Below are positions 30,875 through 41,700 of a stretch of DNA of 64,000 nucleotides, piece after piece. The stretch comes from a virus, in the IMG/VR virus record IMGVR_UViG_3300005617_000008, positions 1 to 64,000 of that record, one strand, 5' to 3'. The notes beneath the pieces were generated by a model, which saw only the letters and a program-made list of their open reading frames with translations, did no database searches and was not told where the DNA came from. Within the stretch, counting starts at the first letter, position 1. Each line of letters opens with the position of its first letter. A program made the translations under genes and the position numbers.

Positions 30875-31314
30875 TTGTTCACCACTTTCTCAATCGTGGT
30901 CAAATCCTTGTTCAGCTCACCGACAGCTTTCTGAGCCCCGAACGGCAACAGGTCAGCAATGATGTCCGTGTAGAGTTGCCGCAACTCACTGAGATTCTGT
31001 CTCACAAGGGCGAGATCCTGTGGCGGCAACGTTCCCTGTGGATACTTCGCGTCGAGTTGGATCAGTAATTCGTTGAACTTATCTCCCTTGTCACCGATGA
31101 TGCCAAGCTTGTCTGCGATCTTGTCCTTCGCCGTGAGTGACATCTTCCCTGACTTGTAGAACTCAGCAACAATTCGATTCGCCAGTAGGACATCATGCGC
31201 GAGTTCGTTTGACGCCTTCGCCATGCGGTCGAGGTCATTGGAAGTAGGACAGGCAGTAGCGAACAGCGCGAGAGTCAGCGCAAGTGCCAGTGGGTAGCGT
31301 TGGTGTCGGATCAT
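30871..31314 (-). CDS. Phage lipoprotein (147 aa)
   Basis: Signal peptide MIRHQRYPLALALTLALFAT ending in the lipobox FATAC, so Cys22 should be lipidated. The mature part is helical (ELAHDVLLANRIVAEFYKSG). Position between membrane genes suggests an o-spanin-like or exclusion lipoprotein. It is longer than most o-spanins and less Pro-rich. Confidence 0.65.
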   Translation of the reverse strand: MIRHQRYPLALALTLALFATACPTSNDLDRMAKASNELAHDVLLANRIVAEFYKSGKMSLTAKDKIADKLGIIGDKGDKFNELLIQLDAKYPQGTLPPQDLALVRQNLSELRQLYTDIIADLLPFGAQKAVGELNKDLTTIEKVVNK

Positions 31315-31577
31315 TGATTCAATTCCTCTCGTGCGTTCTTTTGATCTGAAGCTGTCGCCGCTGCTCTGATCTCGGGATTACTCGCACCGCCCTGAATTCG
31401 TTCCGAGAATCCAGCAACCAGCAACCCTGCCGCAGTGACTACTAACCCCACCCATGCGTACTTAGGCGGCAGTAGCGACAGGAATCCCGACGCTTGCAGG
31501 GAGCCAATAAAAGCCGAAACAATTGCCAGTGCTGAAACCAGCCGTCCGAATGGTCCGTAGGTGAGTTTTCCGTTCAT
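31311..31577 (-). CDS. Two-helix membrane protein, holin-like (88 aa)
   Basis: Two hydrophobic segments (residues 11-34 and 39-57: VSALAIVSAFIGSLQASGFL, YAWVGLVVTAAGLLVAGFS) and a polar C-terminal tail. Size and topology fit small class II/III holins. Located right after the tailspike gene at the start of the lysis-like cassette. No endolysin domain was recognised nearby. Confidence 0.55.
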   Translation of the reverse strand: MNGKLTYGPFGRLVSALAIVSAFIGSLQASGFLSLLPPKYAWVGLVVTAAGLLVAGFSERIQGGASNPEIRAAATASDQKNAREELNQ

Positions 31578-31631
31578 AGCTTGCAGTCTACACCGTTTTG
31601 TGACATTTGACCACGTTTATCCACATTTCGC

Positions 31632-33635
31632 TTAGACCACGTTGACCTTGACAACAGCTACTCCGCACCCTGACGAAAACGTAATCACTCGACTCTGTTT
31701 CTTAGTCCTAACCTGAAACTGTTTCACCGTGCTTGTCGGCCCTGCATTCCAGCTCAGCGGCGACACTGTGACTTGTCCATCGCTACCGAGGACATTGACA
31801 ACGGTTGGGCTGTTAAGATTCTGCAACGTCACTGAAATCACCCCACTCCCATTGCGCGGAATCGTCACTGACTGCGGTGCGGAGATCGAGCACGGAGTCG
31901 GCAGCGGCGGCACTGGGACATTCTTCACTGTCACCTGCACTCGTGCCGAATCTCCCGCCTGTCCGGTCTTATTCCACGCTCGCACCCAGAGGGAGTGATT
32001 GCCTTCGCTCAGCTTCGTCGTGTCCAATTTGAACTCATAAGGTGCAGCGATGACATGTCCTGAAGTAGTATCGTCAACCATGAGATAGACATCGGCGATT
32101 TCAGCGTTTGTAACAGTGGCGGTTACAGTGATCGTTCCTGAGACTGTTGCACCACTCGCAGGTGAGGTAATGTTGACAACTGGAATCGTACTCACTGGAG
32201 GCTCGGTTGGGGTAGTTGGCGGCACGCTCACTCCAGTTCCAGCCTGCGCAGCGAGCAGTGCATCCATATCGCATCCCGGATCTTTCCCATCCGTCCCCTT
32301 CCCTTTGTACGGCGAATCCGCAGCGAGTTTATAATCCGCTCCCAATTTCACCTCTGCCATTGTCGGTGGGAAAAAGTTGCCAGTTGGATACCTTGCCGCA
32401 TCTGCCCCTGCGATCACGTTCCCGACTGCTTGCCATCCAACCGCGTACTTCTCAAACGCCGCTGTTCCTTCTCCGGCGTCGCTTCTAATGCCGTACTCCG
32501 CTTTCCAGCCGAGGTTGTTGTTGAACTTGAGATTCTTCGTCGGCTGTCCATAGAGTTCAAACACTTGGCCACGATTAATGATCCAGGTGATGTGTTCGAT
32601 TTGAATATCCTCGCCGTTGACTGGTCCCTGGAACGCCAGTCGCTCAACAATGAATAGACAGTGACGAAAATAGTTCCGCTTACCAATCGCGCTAATCTTC
32701 GGGAGGTTTTCGATCATCAACATATTCAATCCCGCTTCGGAAATCACCGTGTTGTACTGGAAGAGCAGATCCTCTGTTACGGACCACGGCGCAGTCGCGT
32801 CCTGATTGTTGCACTTGATGACGATGCCGGAGCCAGCTTGCGAGTCAGTCCAGTTGTTCTCAAAGATGTTACCTTCGACTATTAATCTCCGTGCATTCTT
32901 GGTCTCAAAGAGATTCTTGATCGACCAGTCTCTCCCGGCGTAGGTCGGATGGCCCACTTTCCAACTGAGTGGTTTGAAGCAATACGAGCGGCGAATCTCG
33001 ATGTCAGATGGAATCAGCCCTGCAATCTTCGGATCAGCCCCGCCGAACATGATATTTTCCCCAGCCGCTTCAAAGTATCCATTGAGAATCTTGTACGGCC
33101 CCGGTCCGGCCCAGCCGCAGATTGCCTGACTGTCAACATCAGCACTGTGGATATCGGAGATGTAGCAGTTGAGGATGTTAGCGCTGCCGGAGTTCAGTGC
33201 AATTCCTCGCACGCTGGGCCGATCTATGTGGCCGTGAACGTAGCAGCGATCCAGTGTGAGCGAGTGCGGAATGTCTTCGAGGATGGTCTGATCTCCGTCG
33301 CCGAGCGCGATCAATGTGTGAATATCGGTGAGTGGATCATGTGTCACTTCCAGTCCGAGTAAGTTGCACTCTCTTGCTCTCGCCGTCGTCTTGATCGCTC
33401 GATCCCCCACTGGAGCAATCAACTTCGGCATCTTCCCTGAGTCGTCCGGGGAGACTCGTTTGTCCGGCGCGATCTCGCTCAGTCGTGAACTTTGCAACGT
33501 GAGCGGCTTGTCTGGTGGGAGGATGATCGGCCCAACAAAGGTTGCTCCTGCCTCAAGAGCGAGTATTGAGCCTGATGGGCATGTATCCACTGCTGATTGT
33601 AAGTTCTGTCCAGCGCTGACGTTGATTTGGGTCAT
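31632..33635 (-). CDS. Beta-helix tailspike-like protein (667 aa)
   Basis: Residues 1-450 show the repeated short beta-strand/Asn pattern of right-handed parallel beta-helices (GQNLQSAVDTCPSGSILALE, LNSGSANILNCYISDIHSAD). A bacterial Ig-like domain follows (VVNITSPASGATVSGTITVT, DTTKLSEGNHSLWVRAWN) near 490-580, then a C-terminal beta domain. Such spikes bind or cut host polysaccharide. A catalytic site is not visible by eye. Confidence 0.75.
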   Translation of the reverse strand: MTQINVSAGQNLQSAVDTCPSGSILALEAGATFVGPIILPPDKPLTLQSSRLSEIAPDKRVSPDDSGKMPKLIAPVGDRAIKTTARARECNLLGLEVTHDPLTDIHTLIALGDGDQTILEDIPHSLTLDRCYVHGHIDRPSVRGIALNSGSANILNCYISDIHSADVDSQAICGWAGPGPYKILNGYFEAAGENIMFGGADPKIAGLIPSDIEIRRSYCFKPLSWKVGHPTYAGRDWSIKNLFETKNARRLIVEGNIFENNWTDSQAGSGIVIKCNNQDATAPWSVTEDLLFQYNTVISEAGLNMLMIENLPKISAIGKRNYFRHCLFIVERLAFQGPVNGEDIQIEHITWIINRGQVFELYGQPTKNLKFNNNLGWKAEYGIRSDAGEGTAAFEKYAVGWQAVGNVIAGADAARYPTGNFFPPTMAEVKLGADYKLAADSPYKGKGTDGKDPGCDMDALLAAQAGTGVSVPPTTPTEPPVSTIPVVNITSPASGATVSGTITVTATVTNAEIADVYLMVDDTTSGHVIAAPYEFKLDTTKLSEGNHSLWVRAWNKTGQAGDSARVQVTVKNVPVPPLPTPCSISAPQSVTIPRNGSGVISVTLQNLNSPTVVNVLGSDGQVTVSPLSWNAGPTSTVKQFQVRTKKQSRVITFSSGCGVAVVKVNVV

Positions 33636-33660
33636 ATAGGGGATTGTCCTTTCTAAGTTG

Positions 33661-34704
33661 CTAGATGCCGATCACGGTCCAGTTTGTTCCGTTGAACCAC
33701 GCAAGGACTATATTGGAACCGCCACCGGCAACTGTAGCCCCGAAAGTATTCACCGTCGAGTCTGTGACGCAAATAACCATCCCGGTCTGCGGGGAACCGG
33801 GGCGATTGGCGTACGTTTGGTCCTTGTGACGGCAGGCGCGAAGCCATAAGTCAATGTAGGCAGTCCCGGCACCGTTAACCATCCCCCACGTCGATGCGGC
33901 TTCGCGTCGCAGTACTACATCAATAGTGGTGCCCGGATCGCTGCCGGAACTAATGGAAAATGACCCATTGCTTTTCAGGTTGATGCCATTATGGAAGAGA
34001 ATGTTATAGCTACTACTGGCAATGTAACCAAGCCCGTTTGTGACCACGCCAAAACCCGCGCCGCCGCCCACGTTGATTCCCGCAACTGTCGAAGACCCAC
34101 CAGGAAAGAGAACACTGCTAGTTGAACCACTACCAGTATTGGTGAACGTGAATAGGCTACTTCCCCCAAAAGCGCCGGAGTTATTGTATTGGACTTGAGT
34201 ACTTGAGCCGCCCGGACTTCCGCCACCGCCTGTCAAGTCGCTTTCCGTTCCCGCGTCGTCCTTGATATAAAGTTTGCCATCCGCCTTTGCATAAACCGCT
34301 ACCTTGCCACTTGCTGGAGTGCTAGGAGCGGTCATCTCCGGAACCGTTATTGCTCCCGTATCATCAACTGTGATAGTTGAGTTTTGAATGAGTTTACCTG
34401 TCGTTGAGTCGAAACGAACAAGGGCATTGTCAGTAGCTGAGACGGGTCCAACTACGTCGCCCAATCCACCACCGCCCGCTGCCGCGCCAACGATATTGGT
34501 ACCGCTTCGTTTCAGGAATTCGCCATCAGCAATTGTGGTGATAGCCAACTCCGTTGCGTCAGCAAGAAAGAGTCGCTTCAGCAGTGTCAGGATCTTCACC
34601 TTGCGATTGACAGGCGTTCCCGCTGGATCGTTAACGGTGACAATTAAATCGTCGCCTGACGGGGCGGTGTCCTCGGTCAGCTGTGAAATCTTAAGATTCG
34701 CCAT
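33661..34704 (-). CDS. Tail fibre/appendage protein (347 aa)
   Basis: N-terminal MANLKISQLTEDTAPSGDDL is the standard start of fibre-like proteins. GSPGGSSTQVQYNNSGAFGG in the middle and a long Gly/Ser/Thr stretch are typical of trimeric fibres. The ending KDQTYANRPGSPQTGMVICV is a tip-like domain. Adjacent to the tail-tip gene (1-bp gap). Confidence 0.7.
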   Translation of the reverse strand: MANLKISQLTEDTAPSGDDLIVTVNDPAGTPVNRKVKILTLLKRLFLADATELAITTIADGEFLKRSGTNIVGAAAGGGGLGDVVGPVSATDNALVRFDSTTGKLIQNSTITVDDTGAITVPEMTAPSTPASGKVAVYAKADGKLYIKDDAGTESDLTGGGGSPGGSSTQVQYNNSGAFGGSSLFTFTNTGSGSTSSVLFPGGSSTVAGINVGGGAGFGVVTNGLGYIASSSYNILFHNGINLKSNGSFSISSGSDPGTTIDVVLRREAASTWGMVNGAGTAYIDLWLRACRHKDQTYANRPGSPQTGMVICVTDSTVNTFGATVAGGGSNIVLAWFNGTNWTVIGI

Positions 34705-37700
34705 TTATGTCTCCACGAGAATGAAGTCGCTGGAATCTTCCAGCAGGAACAGGCTCGCGTCTTCATTCGCCAATCCGTTGCTAGTTCCAAACCCAATTAC
34801 AATATCCGCTGTCGGCTTAGTCATATTGCAACCCCACTGATTACAAACTTCCAGCTCAACTGTGTATAGACCATCGGCAGAAGCGACGAATTCAAATACC
34901 AGTTCGCCATTTGAATCAGGAGTTGCATTCGATAGCACGGTCTCATTTACCGTCACTCCTGCTCGTTTAATCACCCGCACATTAATGAGTTGCGGATAGA
35001 TCGAATCTCCTACAATTGCCCCGCCGCGAATCGAGGTAATTCCTGCCGTACCGTCAGTTGATTGCACTAAGCCATCTGGAGGAAAGTCCGTCTCATTGAA
35101 AGCTATATCCGGTGGTGCCGATTTGAAATTAACCAGCGCACTCGGTAACGGAACTTCAGTCTGCAATACCGTGTCATCGAATTGCGTGGTCGAATACAGT
35201 CGACAGGTGAACGCAACTTCGAATCGGGAATTATAACTGACTTCCTCAATCCTCACCGGAACATTGCGCCACGCGCCTGAGTCATCCGAGAGACATACTA
35301 CGTCTCCAACCTCAAGCAGGATCGCCTCACCCGCTGAACGCCATTTGAAGAAGAAGTCTCCGTCTCTCAGCTTTGCTAGATAGTTATTACATAGCCTTAC
35401 TGCCTGATTCCGATTATCCACGGCCATCAGGTCTATCTCTGCCGTGTTGACCTGTCCTGTCTCTTCCTGGTGTTTCTCATCGTTTACAATGAGCGGCTTT
35501 TCACCGAAGTCGAAGATCGCCTCACGGTACTTCGTCTTGACCTGATTGATAGTCGATTGGCGACTACCTTCAGGCCACTCAAAGGAACCGTCTAGATGCG
35601 TGGCACGAGTCGTGTCTGCGTAAGTGAGCGCTTTCTGCGCATCTGAATACATCACGCGAAGCGTTTCTTCTCCAGTCGTGTTGAGCTTAGGTGGATCGGC
35701 TGCCGTAGTTGCTGGCAGTGAGTTGATTGAGAATCCAGTCCCGTCGTTATTCGCACCCAATAGCATCGTGCCCGAGTTGGCTTCGACTGAAACAAACCAG
35801 TCAACCGAATCCGCGCCAGTGGGGAGCGAGATCATTGTCACGTCAATCTTCTGACTCGCGGTGAGAGTGATTGCTGAAATAGGACTGAGATTTGTGTTGC
35901 CATTCGCATTTCGATAGGCATAAGCGACGAGATAGGCTCCCGCCGCGAGTGCGCCGCTCGACGCGGTAACTGTTGGATTAATCGCTGGATCAGCAATTTC
36001 AGCAAAGTGGTCCTCTTCAAGTGCAGGAGTAAAGTTCATGACGCCGTACTTTGAGGTGATAAACAACTCGACATCAATTGCCGATCCTAATCCGCACTCG
36101 ACGTACCCATTCAATCCGGGCTCAGCGTTGATTGCGTATTGCATTCGCTTGCCAAAGATCAAGGCGTCGGGAATAGCTGAATTCGTGTCTGGGCCTTCCA
36201 CAGTGAGAGAGATTTCATGCCCGTCGATAATCACTGTCACAGTGTCGCCGATAGAAGGCGTACCGAGGATCGTTATTGTTCCTGTTGATGGAGTGGTAGG
36301 AGAGCCGCCCGTGAGTGTCGGCCCGGACACTGTTACGGATAATCCACCTGTCGCACTGGCGTCAATTGTGATCGCGTCACCATCGGCTGAGTAGCTAGCA
36401 GAGGTAATTGTCCGTACTTCTGAATGAAGTTTATGTGCGCCAATCAGCACCTCGCCTCGGAGTGGATCTGGCTCATTTAGAATGAATTCCAACGGCTTCC
36501 ACGGGAACACGTCACGAACAGGAATCGAGGTCGCTCCTGCGCTCACGTTCGCGCGGAGGTAGGAGTGATCAGCGGGACGCTCGGAGTCAATCGCCAGTCG
36601 GCCCAGCCAGTCCCAACGAAGAAACAATCGGCCGGCAGGAAATAGGGTGTCATAGAGAAAGTCTATCGCCTTTTTAGGCTCGCTGATGACGATGTTTGAG
36701 GTATAGCGCTTACGATAAACCACCTTCAGCTCTAATGACGCAGAGCCGTCCTCAATCGAACCATCATCGAACTCGTATATAGCCTCCCGCAGATACACCC
36801 CTCCCGGTTTCTGTGGCGGTGAGAGAAAATTGGCGCCGTCGTTATAGTGAAAACTTAGCCCACTAATTACCCCCGTTGATTGGTAGCGTTTGTAATTAAC
36901 TCCCGCCTTACCCACCTCACTCGCAGAAAAGATCGCGCGCTCCGCATTAGTCACGTCTTTGATTGGCCCTAGACAGTAAGATGCCGTTCTCACTGTAGCC
37001 CGATCGGCAATGTGCGAAGCGGGTAAGTTAAGAATTGATGGGTCGGTGATTATGAATCGAGCCTGATCCACGGGATTATCACCCCAGGAATTGAATCCGT
37101 CTCCACCTGTGCCGTAGCCAGCAAACACACTGGAGACTGAAGCCGAGCCGTTATTCACGGTCCCAAAGGCAAGGCGCATCTTCTGCCCTGCGATCATCGA
37201 AGAAATCTGCGGGGCCGCCTCCTCGGTAGCTATATCCGAGCCGTTACAGAAACCTGTGATGTAAGCGAGTCGTGAATGGAAAGAGTGATCTGGAAATACT
37301 ATATCCGCAGTCTGTGTTCCTACGCCTCCATATTCACCTAAGTGTTTTGTGACTCCGAGCGGCTGGGTAAATCCAACTGACTCATTTGTAATGTTCAGGA
37401 AATCGTGGATCGGCCCGCGGCAAGCGGCCACCTTAAAGTTGATCGAGGTGCCGATGTCCCGAAACTGAAGCGTTAACAGGTTCATCTTCCAGCGTCCGAG
37501 AATGATCGGGATAGGCTTGCCGTACACCCCTCCATCGTGAATTGAGTCGCCGACGACCGTTACCTTGCGACTGATGCCGGGGAGGATATTAAGGACCTTC
37601 TTGAAAAAGCTTTCATTGCTCTTGTGGATGAAGCTCGACTCGATTTGAACGATGCGCAGTCCTTGGAAAAACGCAGTATTCGAATACTGCGTGCATTGTG

Positions 37701-38346
37701 CAAACGACTTGTTGCAGATCTTCGCGGCCTGATAAGTCGGCGTTTTCTGATCTAACCGTTCAGAGCCAAGGCAGTCTGGGCCCTTGAATCCTAGAATACA
37801 ATCAGGCTGAAACGGTTTCGGCGGTATCTGCTGCACTGTAGTTCCAAGGTCCTGAGTTGCCGAGACTTGGCCCGTACTGCGATTAAATCCGTCAGGCTTA
37901 TTCACCCGTCCTACATAGAGGATGATGGAATGCCCGAAACAACTTGCGCCACTTCCGCTCGGAGCGTTGCGAGGAATTACTCTGACGATGAGCCTGTGGC
38001 CCTGGATTGTCTTACCAAACGCAACTGACTGTAAGACGAAGGCGGCTACGGTTCGATCTACGTTCGATAGACCAAGCGAGGCATCATCAAACTTCTTCCC
38101 GATGTACTTGTTAATTGACGGGACATTGAGCACTTGCCGCTCATACGTCACCGTATCGCCATCGAGGTCAAATGAGATATTCTGTCCCGCCCAACGCTTG
38201 ATTGCGTGACGGGGATCGTAGGAGAGATTGCCACTCTCAGGCTCAGGAAAAGGTTCATAGTCCCACGCATACACTTCAAAGACATAGATCAACTTGCGCG
38301 AGCGCGAGCGTAGGTGGTCTAACAGGAAATCGGATACGTCGAACAT
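34705..38346 (-). CDS. Tail-tip / central tail protein (1213 aa)
   Basis: Large protein after the tape measure and one small tail gene. N-terminal 250 residues resemble tail-hub proteins (RWAGQNISFDLDGDTVTYER, GFKGPDCLGSERLDQ with Cys). The middle is mostly beta structure, with long Ig/FnIII-like segments (residues 740-900, SGALAAGAYLVAYAYRNANG) and a Cys-poor end. It probably forms the hub and base of the receptor-binding complex. Confidence 0.75.
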   Translation of the reverse strand: MFDVSDFLLDHLRSRSRKLIYVFEVYAWDYEPFPEPESGNLSYDPRHAIKRWAGQNISFDLDGDTVTYERQVLNVPSINKYIGKKFDDASLGLSNVDRTVAAFVLQSVAFGKTIQGHRLIVRVIPRNAPSGSGASCFGHSIILYVGRVNKPDGFNRSTGQVSATQDLGTTVQQIPPKPFQPDCILGFKGPDCLGSERLDQKTPTYQAAKICNKSFAQCTQYSNTAFFQGLRIVQIESSFIHKSNESFFKKVLNILPGISRKVTVVGDSIHDGGVYGKPIPIILGRWKMNLLTLQFRDIGTSINFKVAACRGPIHDFLNITNESVGFTQPLGVTKHLGEYGGVGTQTADIVFPDHSFHSRLAYITGFCNGSDIATEEAAPQISSMIAGQKMRLAFGTVNNGSASVSSVFAGYGTGGDGFNSWGDNPVDQARFIITDPSILNLPASHIADRATVRTASYCLGPIKDVTNAERAIFSASEVGKAGVNYKRYQSTGVISGLSFHYNDGANFLSPPQKPGGVYLREAIYEFDDGSIEDGSASLELKVVYRKRYTSNIVISEPKKAIDFLYDTLFPAGRLFLRWDWLGRLAIDSERPADHSYLRANVSAGATSIPVRDVFPWKPLEFILNEPDPLRGEVLIGAHKLHSEVRTITSASYSADGDAITIDASATGGLSVTVSGPTLTGGSPTTPSTGTITILGTPSIGDTVTVIIDGHEISLTVEGPDTNSAIPDALIFGKRMQYAINAEPGLNGYVECGLGSAIDVELFITSKYGVMNFTPALEEDHFAEIADPAINPTVTASSGALAAGAYLVAYAYRNANGNTNLSPISAITLTASQKIDVTMISLPTGADSVDWFVSVEANSGTMLLGANNDGTGFSINSLPATTAADPPKLNTTGEETLRVMYSDAQKALTYADTTRATHLDGSFEWPEGSRQSTINQVKTKYREAIFDFGEKPLIVNDEKHQEETGQVNTAEIDLMAVDNRNQAVRLCNNYLAKLRDGDFFFKWRSAGEAILLEVGDVVCLSDDSGAWRNVPVRIEEVSYNSRFEVAFTCRLYSTTQFDDTVLQTEVPLPSALVNFKSAPPDIAFNETDFPPDGLVQSTDGTAGITSIRGGAIVGDSIYPQLINVRVIKRAGVTVNETVLSNATPDSNGELVFEFVASADGLYTVELEVCNQWGCNMTKPTADIVIGFGTSNGLANEDASLFLLEDSSDFILVET

Positions 38347-38348
38347 AA

Positions 38349-38756
38349 CTAACTTGGATATTTCCCGATTCGTACAGTTCGTTTTTGTATGAACTTAACG
38401 CCGTTTACATTACCGTGATCTCGATCAAAGCTGATGAAGCGACAGCCTGTAACCAGATTGCCCTCCTGAAAAGTCCACGGATGATCACGAGGTTCGTAGA
38501 AGTCGAAGGTCACATTTAGACCATGCGCGTCCCAGAACTGATCGAGGATATTCGCGTCTTCGTCTGACAGTCCGTCATACTCCAGCAGGTACTCTTGTAA
38601 AACATTATCGGCTGACGTGTTCGTGTCAATCCCGCCATCTTCAAAAGTGGAGATCAGGGTTATCGCGGCCCAGTCTTTTCGCACTTTAAGATACTTTAAA
38701 TAGATCGGTCCCGTGTCGTAACTCGCGCTATGTAAGGGTGTGGGATAAGTAGCCAT
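38349..38756 (-). CDS. Minor tail protein (135 aa)
   Basis: Between tape measure and tail tip. Reads ISTFEDGGIDTNTSADNVLQ then DEDANILDQFWDAHGLNVTF and YEPRDHPWTF, a pattern of small distal-tail/minor tail proteins (lambda gpM/DUF2460-like position). Overlaps the tape measure stop by one base. Confidence 0.65.
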   Translation of the reverse strand: MATYPTPLHSASYDTGPIYLKYLKVRKDWAAITLISTFEDGGIDTNTSADNVLQEYLLEYDGLSDEDANILDQFWDAHGLNVTFDFYEPRDHPWTFQEGNLVTGCRFISFDRDHGNVNGVKFIQKRTVRIGKYPS

Positions 38757-41700
38757 TAGATTACCTGATCGTCTAGATTGAATTGCCTGATCGGCCCACC
38801 ATTGCGCCCATCCTCAAGAATATGCGCCGTCACCGCTTGCGCGAATCGCGTACCATCTGGCTGCACGACAACGACAATTCGTATTGGCTGCGGCTGATTT
38901 CTGTTCAGCGTTGTGGGATCTAATTGATTCGATCCTTGCCGCTCGCTGCTGCCAGATCCTTGACTACCGCTCTTTGGCTTGAATAGATCTCCCGCGACTG
39001 CGCGCCCCGCTATCGCGGCAGCTCCGGCAATAGAACCCCAAAGTGCGGCTGAGGTGAAGTGGGCCGCAGATTCAGCCGGATTAAAGAAGAGAGTTGCAAA
39101 TCCGAGCGCGAGTTCCTTGATAGCATTGACCGCCGCTTCCGCTGCTATCGAAGCGAGAGCCTGCGCGAGAATCTTGCGCATCACGGCTGGTCCAGTTTCG
39201 CCAAGCAGCACCCAGTTAGAAACGGTCTGGCCTATCGCATCCGCAAACTGGGAGAATGTATTTTGTAGGATCTCACCGAGCGGGACGATAGTAGTTTCAG
39301 TCTCTGCTACGAACGCCCGCATCGCTTCTTGTAGTTCGGCAAAGGCTTCTTTGATCGCTTCAATAGGCGAGAGAAACGCATCCTTAATAATGCCCGCGAA
39401 GTCTCCCAACCCTTCGGCATCAAACCCCAGCCTACCCAGCGGCGTTGATTCCCGTTCGTCTTTCTTGGCCTGATCCCGAATTGCCTGTATTGCTAATTGG
39501 TGGCGCTTTTCTTCAGCCTCTCGAAGATGGTTTAACTCCTCTGCCTCAGCGTTCTTTTCGGCTTGAGTGCGGGTAGATTCTCGGTTCTCCTGTTCAAGAT
39601 TGCGGATCGTTTCATCGGCCTGTCGGTGACGTGAATTTTCATCCTCGATATCAAGTCTGGCGCGAGCGCGAATCACGTCACGACGGCGGGCGGAGTGGAT
39701 GATCATCAGCCGCAGAATTTCTTCTGTCGCATCCTGTTCGATTCTAATTATCCGATCCTTGACATCTTGTAGATCGTTAGCGTAACGCCGCTCATTCTCG
39801 AGGTCTTCTTGTCTTTTGTCCTCAATGTTTCGATTACCTTCGTCTTCAATCGTTACTCGCTGTGCGCGGAGAATCTTTAGCTGACTGTTTAATTCTGCTT
39901 CGGCTTTCAAGCGCTCGTTCACATTGACGATTGAACCCGCTGCTTTAAGTTTCGCTTCGGTTGCCGCGATCTCCTGATCGATGAGGTCTAGCCTGATTCG
40001 TAAAATCTCACGCGCGGCGTCCTCTTCAGTCTTAACCCTGAGCCGTGCCTGTGCTTCAATCGCGGCGATGGTGCGTTCGCCCGCAATGCGTTGCAGTTCT
40101 AGAATCGTGTCAATTTCACTGAGCTTGATTTCCTTTGTTCGCTCAGCCGCGTCTGTATCACGCTGTAATCGCCGTGCTCGCTGCTCGTCTTCGAGTCGAT
40201 CTGCTTCCTGATTGAGCTTTTGAATCTCGTTGTTGATGTCCTGTTGGTTTTGAATTGTGAGGAAGCCAATTCGTTTCTGCTGTTCTAAAGACTCGCGCCG
40301 CGCGTCGATCTTGGCCCGCTCAAGCTGTTCGATGATCGTGAGCCCGTCCGACTCTACGGTCGCGCCGCGTTGAATTTGAGCCTCGATCGTCTTGATCTGT
40401 CGGTCAAACTCACCTACCAGAATGTCAGTGGTATTCTTCTCCTCGTTCCTAAGGGAGTCCGCCCGCTCCTTAGCCGCCTTCGCCCGAATCTCACGCGCAG
40501 TTGTCGTGAAAAGTGATTCCGCGTCCAGTTGTTGTTGCTGAAGCTTTTGAACCTCTTCGCCGGACTTGCGAATGATGTCAACTTTTTCCGTCTCGGATAG
40601 ATCGGCGCGGCTTTGAGTGGTCTTAATCTGTTGTTCCTGTAGATCTAGCTGAGCCTGAATTCTCGTCTTATCCGCTTCGAGCACCTTCTTATTACTCGAG
40701 ATGACACTTTCCGCCTCCTGCTGGCGGTTGATGCGGCCACGCTCAAATAGTTCATTGAGTGCCTGCTTCTGCTCTGCGGCTGATCGCTTGACTATAGCCG
40801 TTACGGCATCGGCAGTTTGGGACGCGTCTCTTGCCGAACCTAGCGGCGTAGTTGTGGGAAGCGCAATCGGAGTTTGAGCGGGAACGTTAATCGACGGGAT
40901 AGCCTGTGGATTAATGTCTTTGAATATCGTAGCCTGTTCGTTGGCTTCTTTAATCGCCTCCGCCAACGCTTTGTAGTCGCGGGTAAGAAAACTAACGACA
41001 ATCCCCAGCCCCTTCATTCCTTCTCCAACACTGCGCACGACTGGACCTGCAAGGTTGCTGAAAGCTTTGAGTAGCGGCCCCAGGTCGCGCACCATATCCC
41101 CGGTGACGCGAATGATGTCAATGAAAGCGGGGATAAGTTCTTCGGCGGCTACCGCTCCAGCGGCACGGAGCTGGAAGTTGAGTAGGGCCAGCTCATCGTT
41201 GAACCTATCAGCCGCTCGAGCAGCATCCGTAGAAATGAGAATTCCCATTTCACGGAAGCGGTTGATTGCGCCATCAAGATCACCGTTGGTCTCTTTGAGA
41301 ATAGCGAGGATTTGCTTGCCGCCTCGAGCGCCGAACAGCTCAGCCGCAGCGTTGGTTTGCTCAAACCCTTCCGGCATGGCAGCAAGCGCAGCAAAGGCAG
41401 AGCGTAGCGCGGATTCGGTATCAGTAGTAGTGATCTTAAGGTCACTGAAAAGCTTCCCCGTCTTACTCAAAGGATCTTGGGCATCGTCAAGCTTGCGCTG
41501 GAAGGCGACGATAGCGTTAGTAAGCCCGCCGACTTCTCCGCCTGTGGTCTTAGCGACTACCTCAAACGCGGAAAGAGTTTCTACGGCTAGCCCCGTTTGC
41601 TGCGCGAGGTCGAACATGCGGCCCTGAAACTCTGCTGCGTTCTTCGAGAGAATGAATAACTCGCGTGCCGCCCCAACTGCCGCCGTAGCAAGTCCGACTA

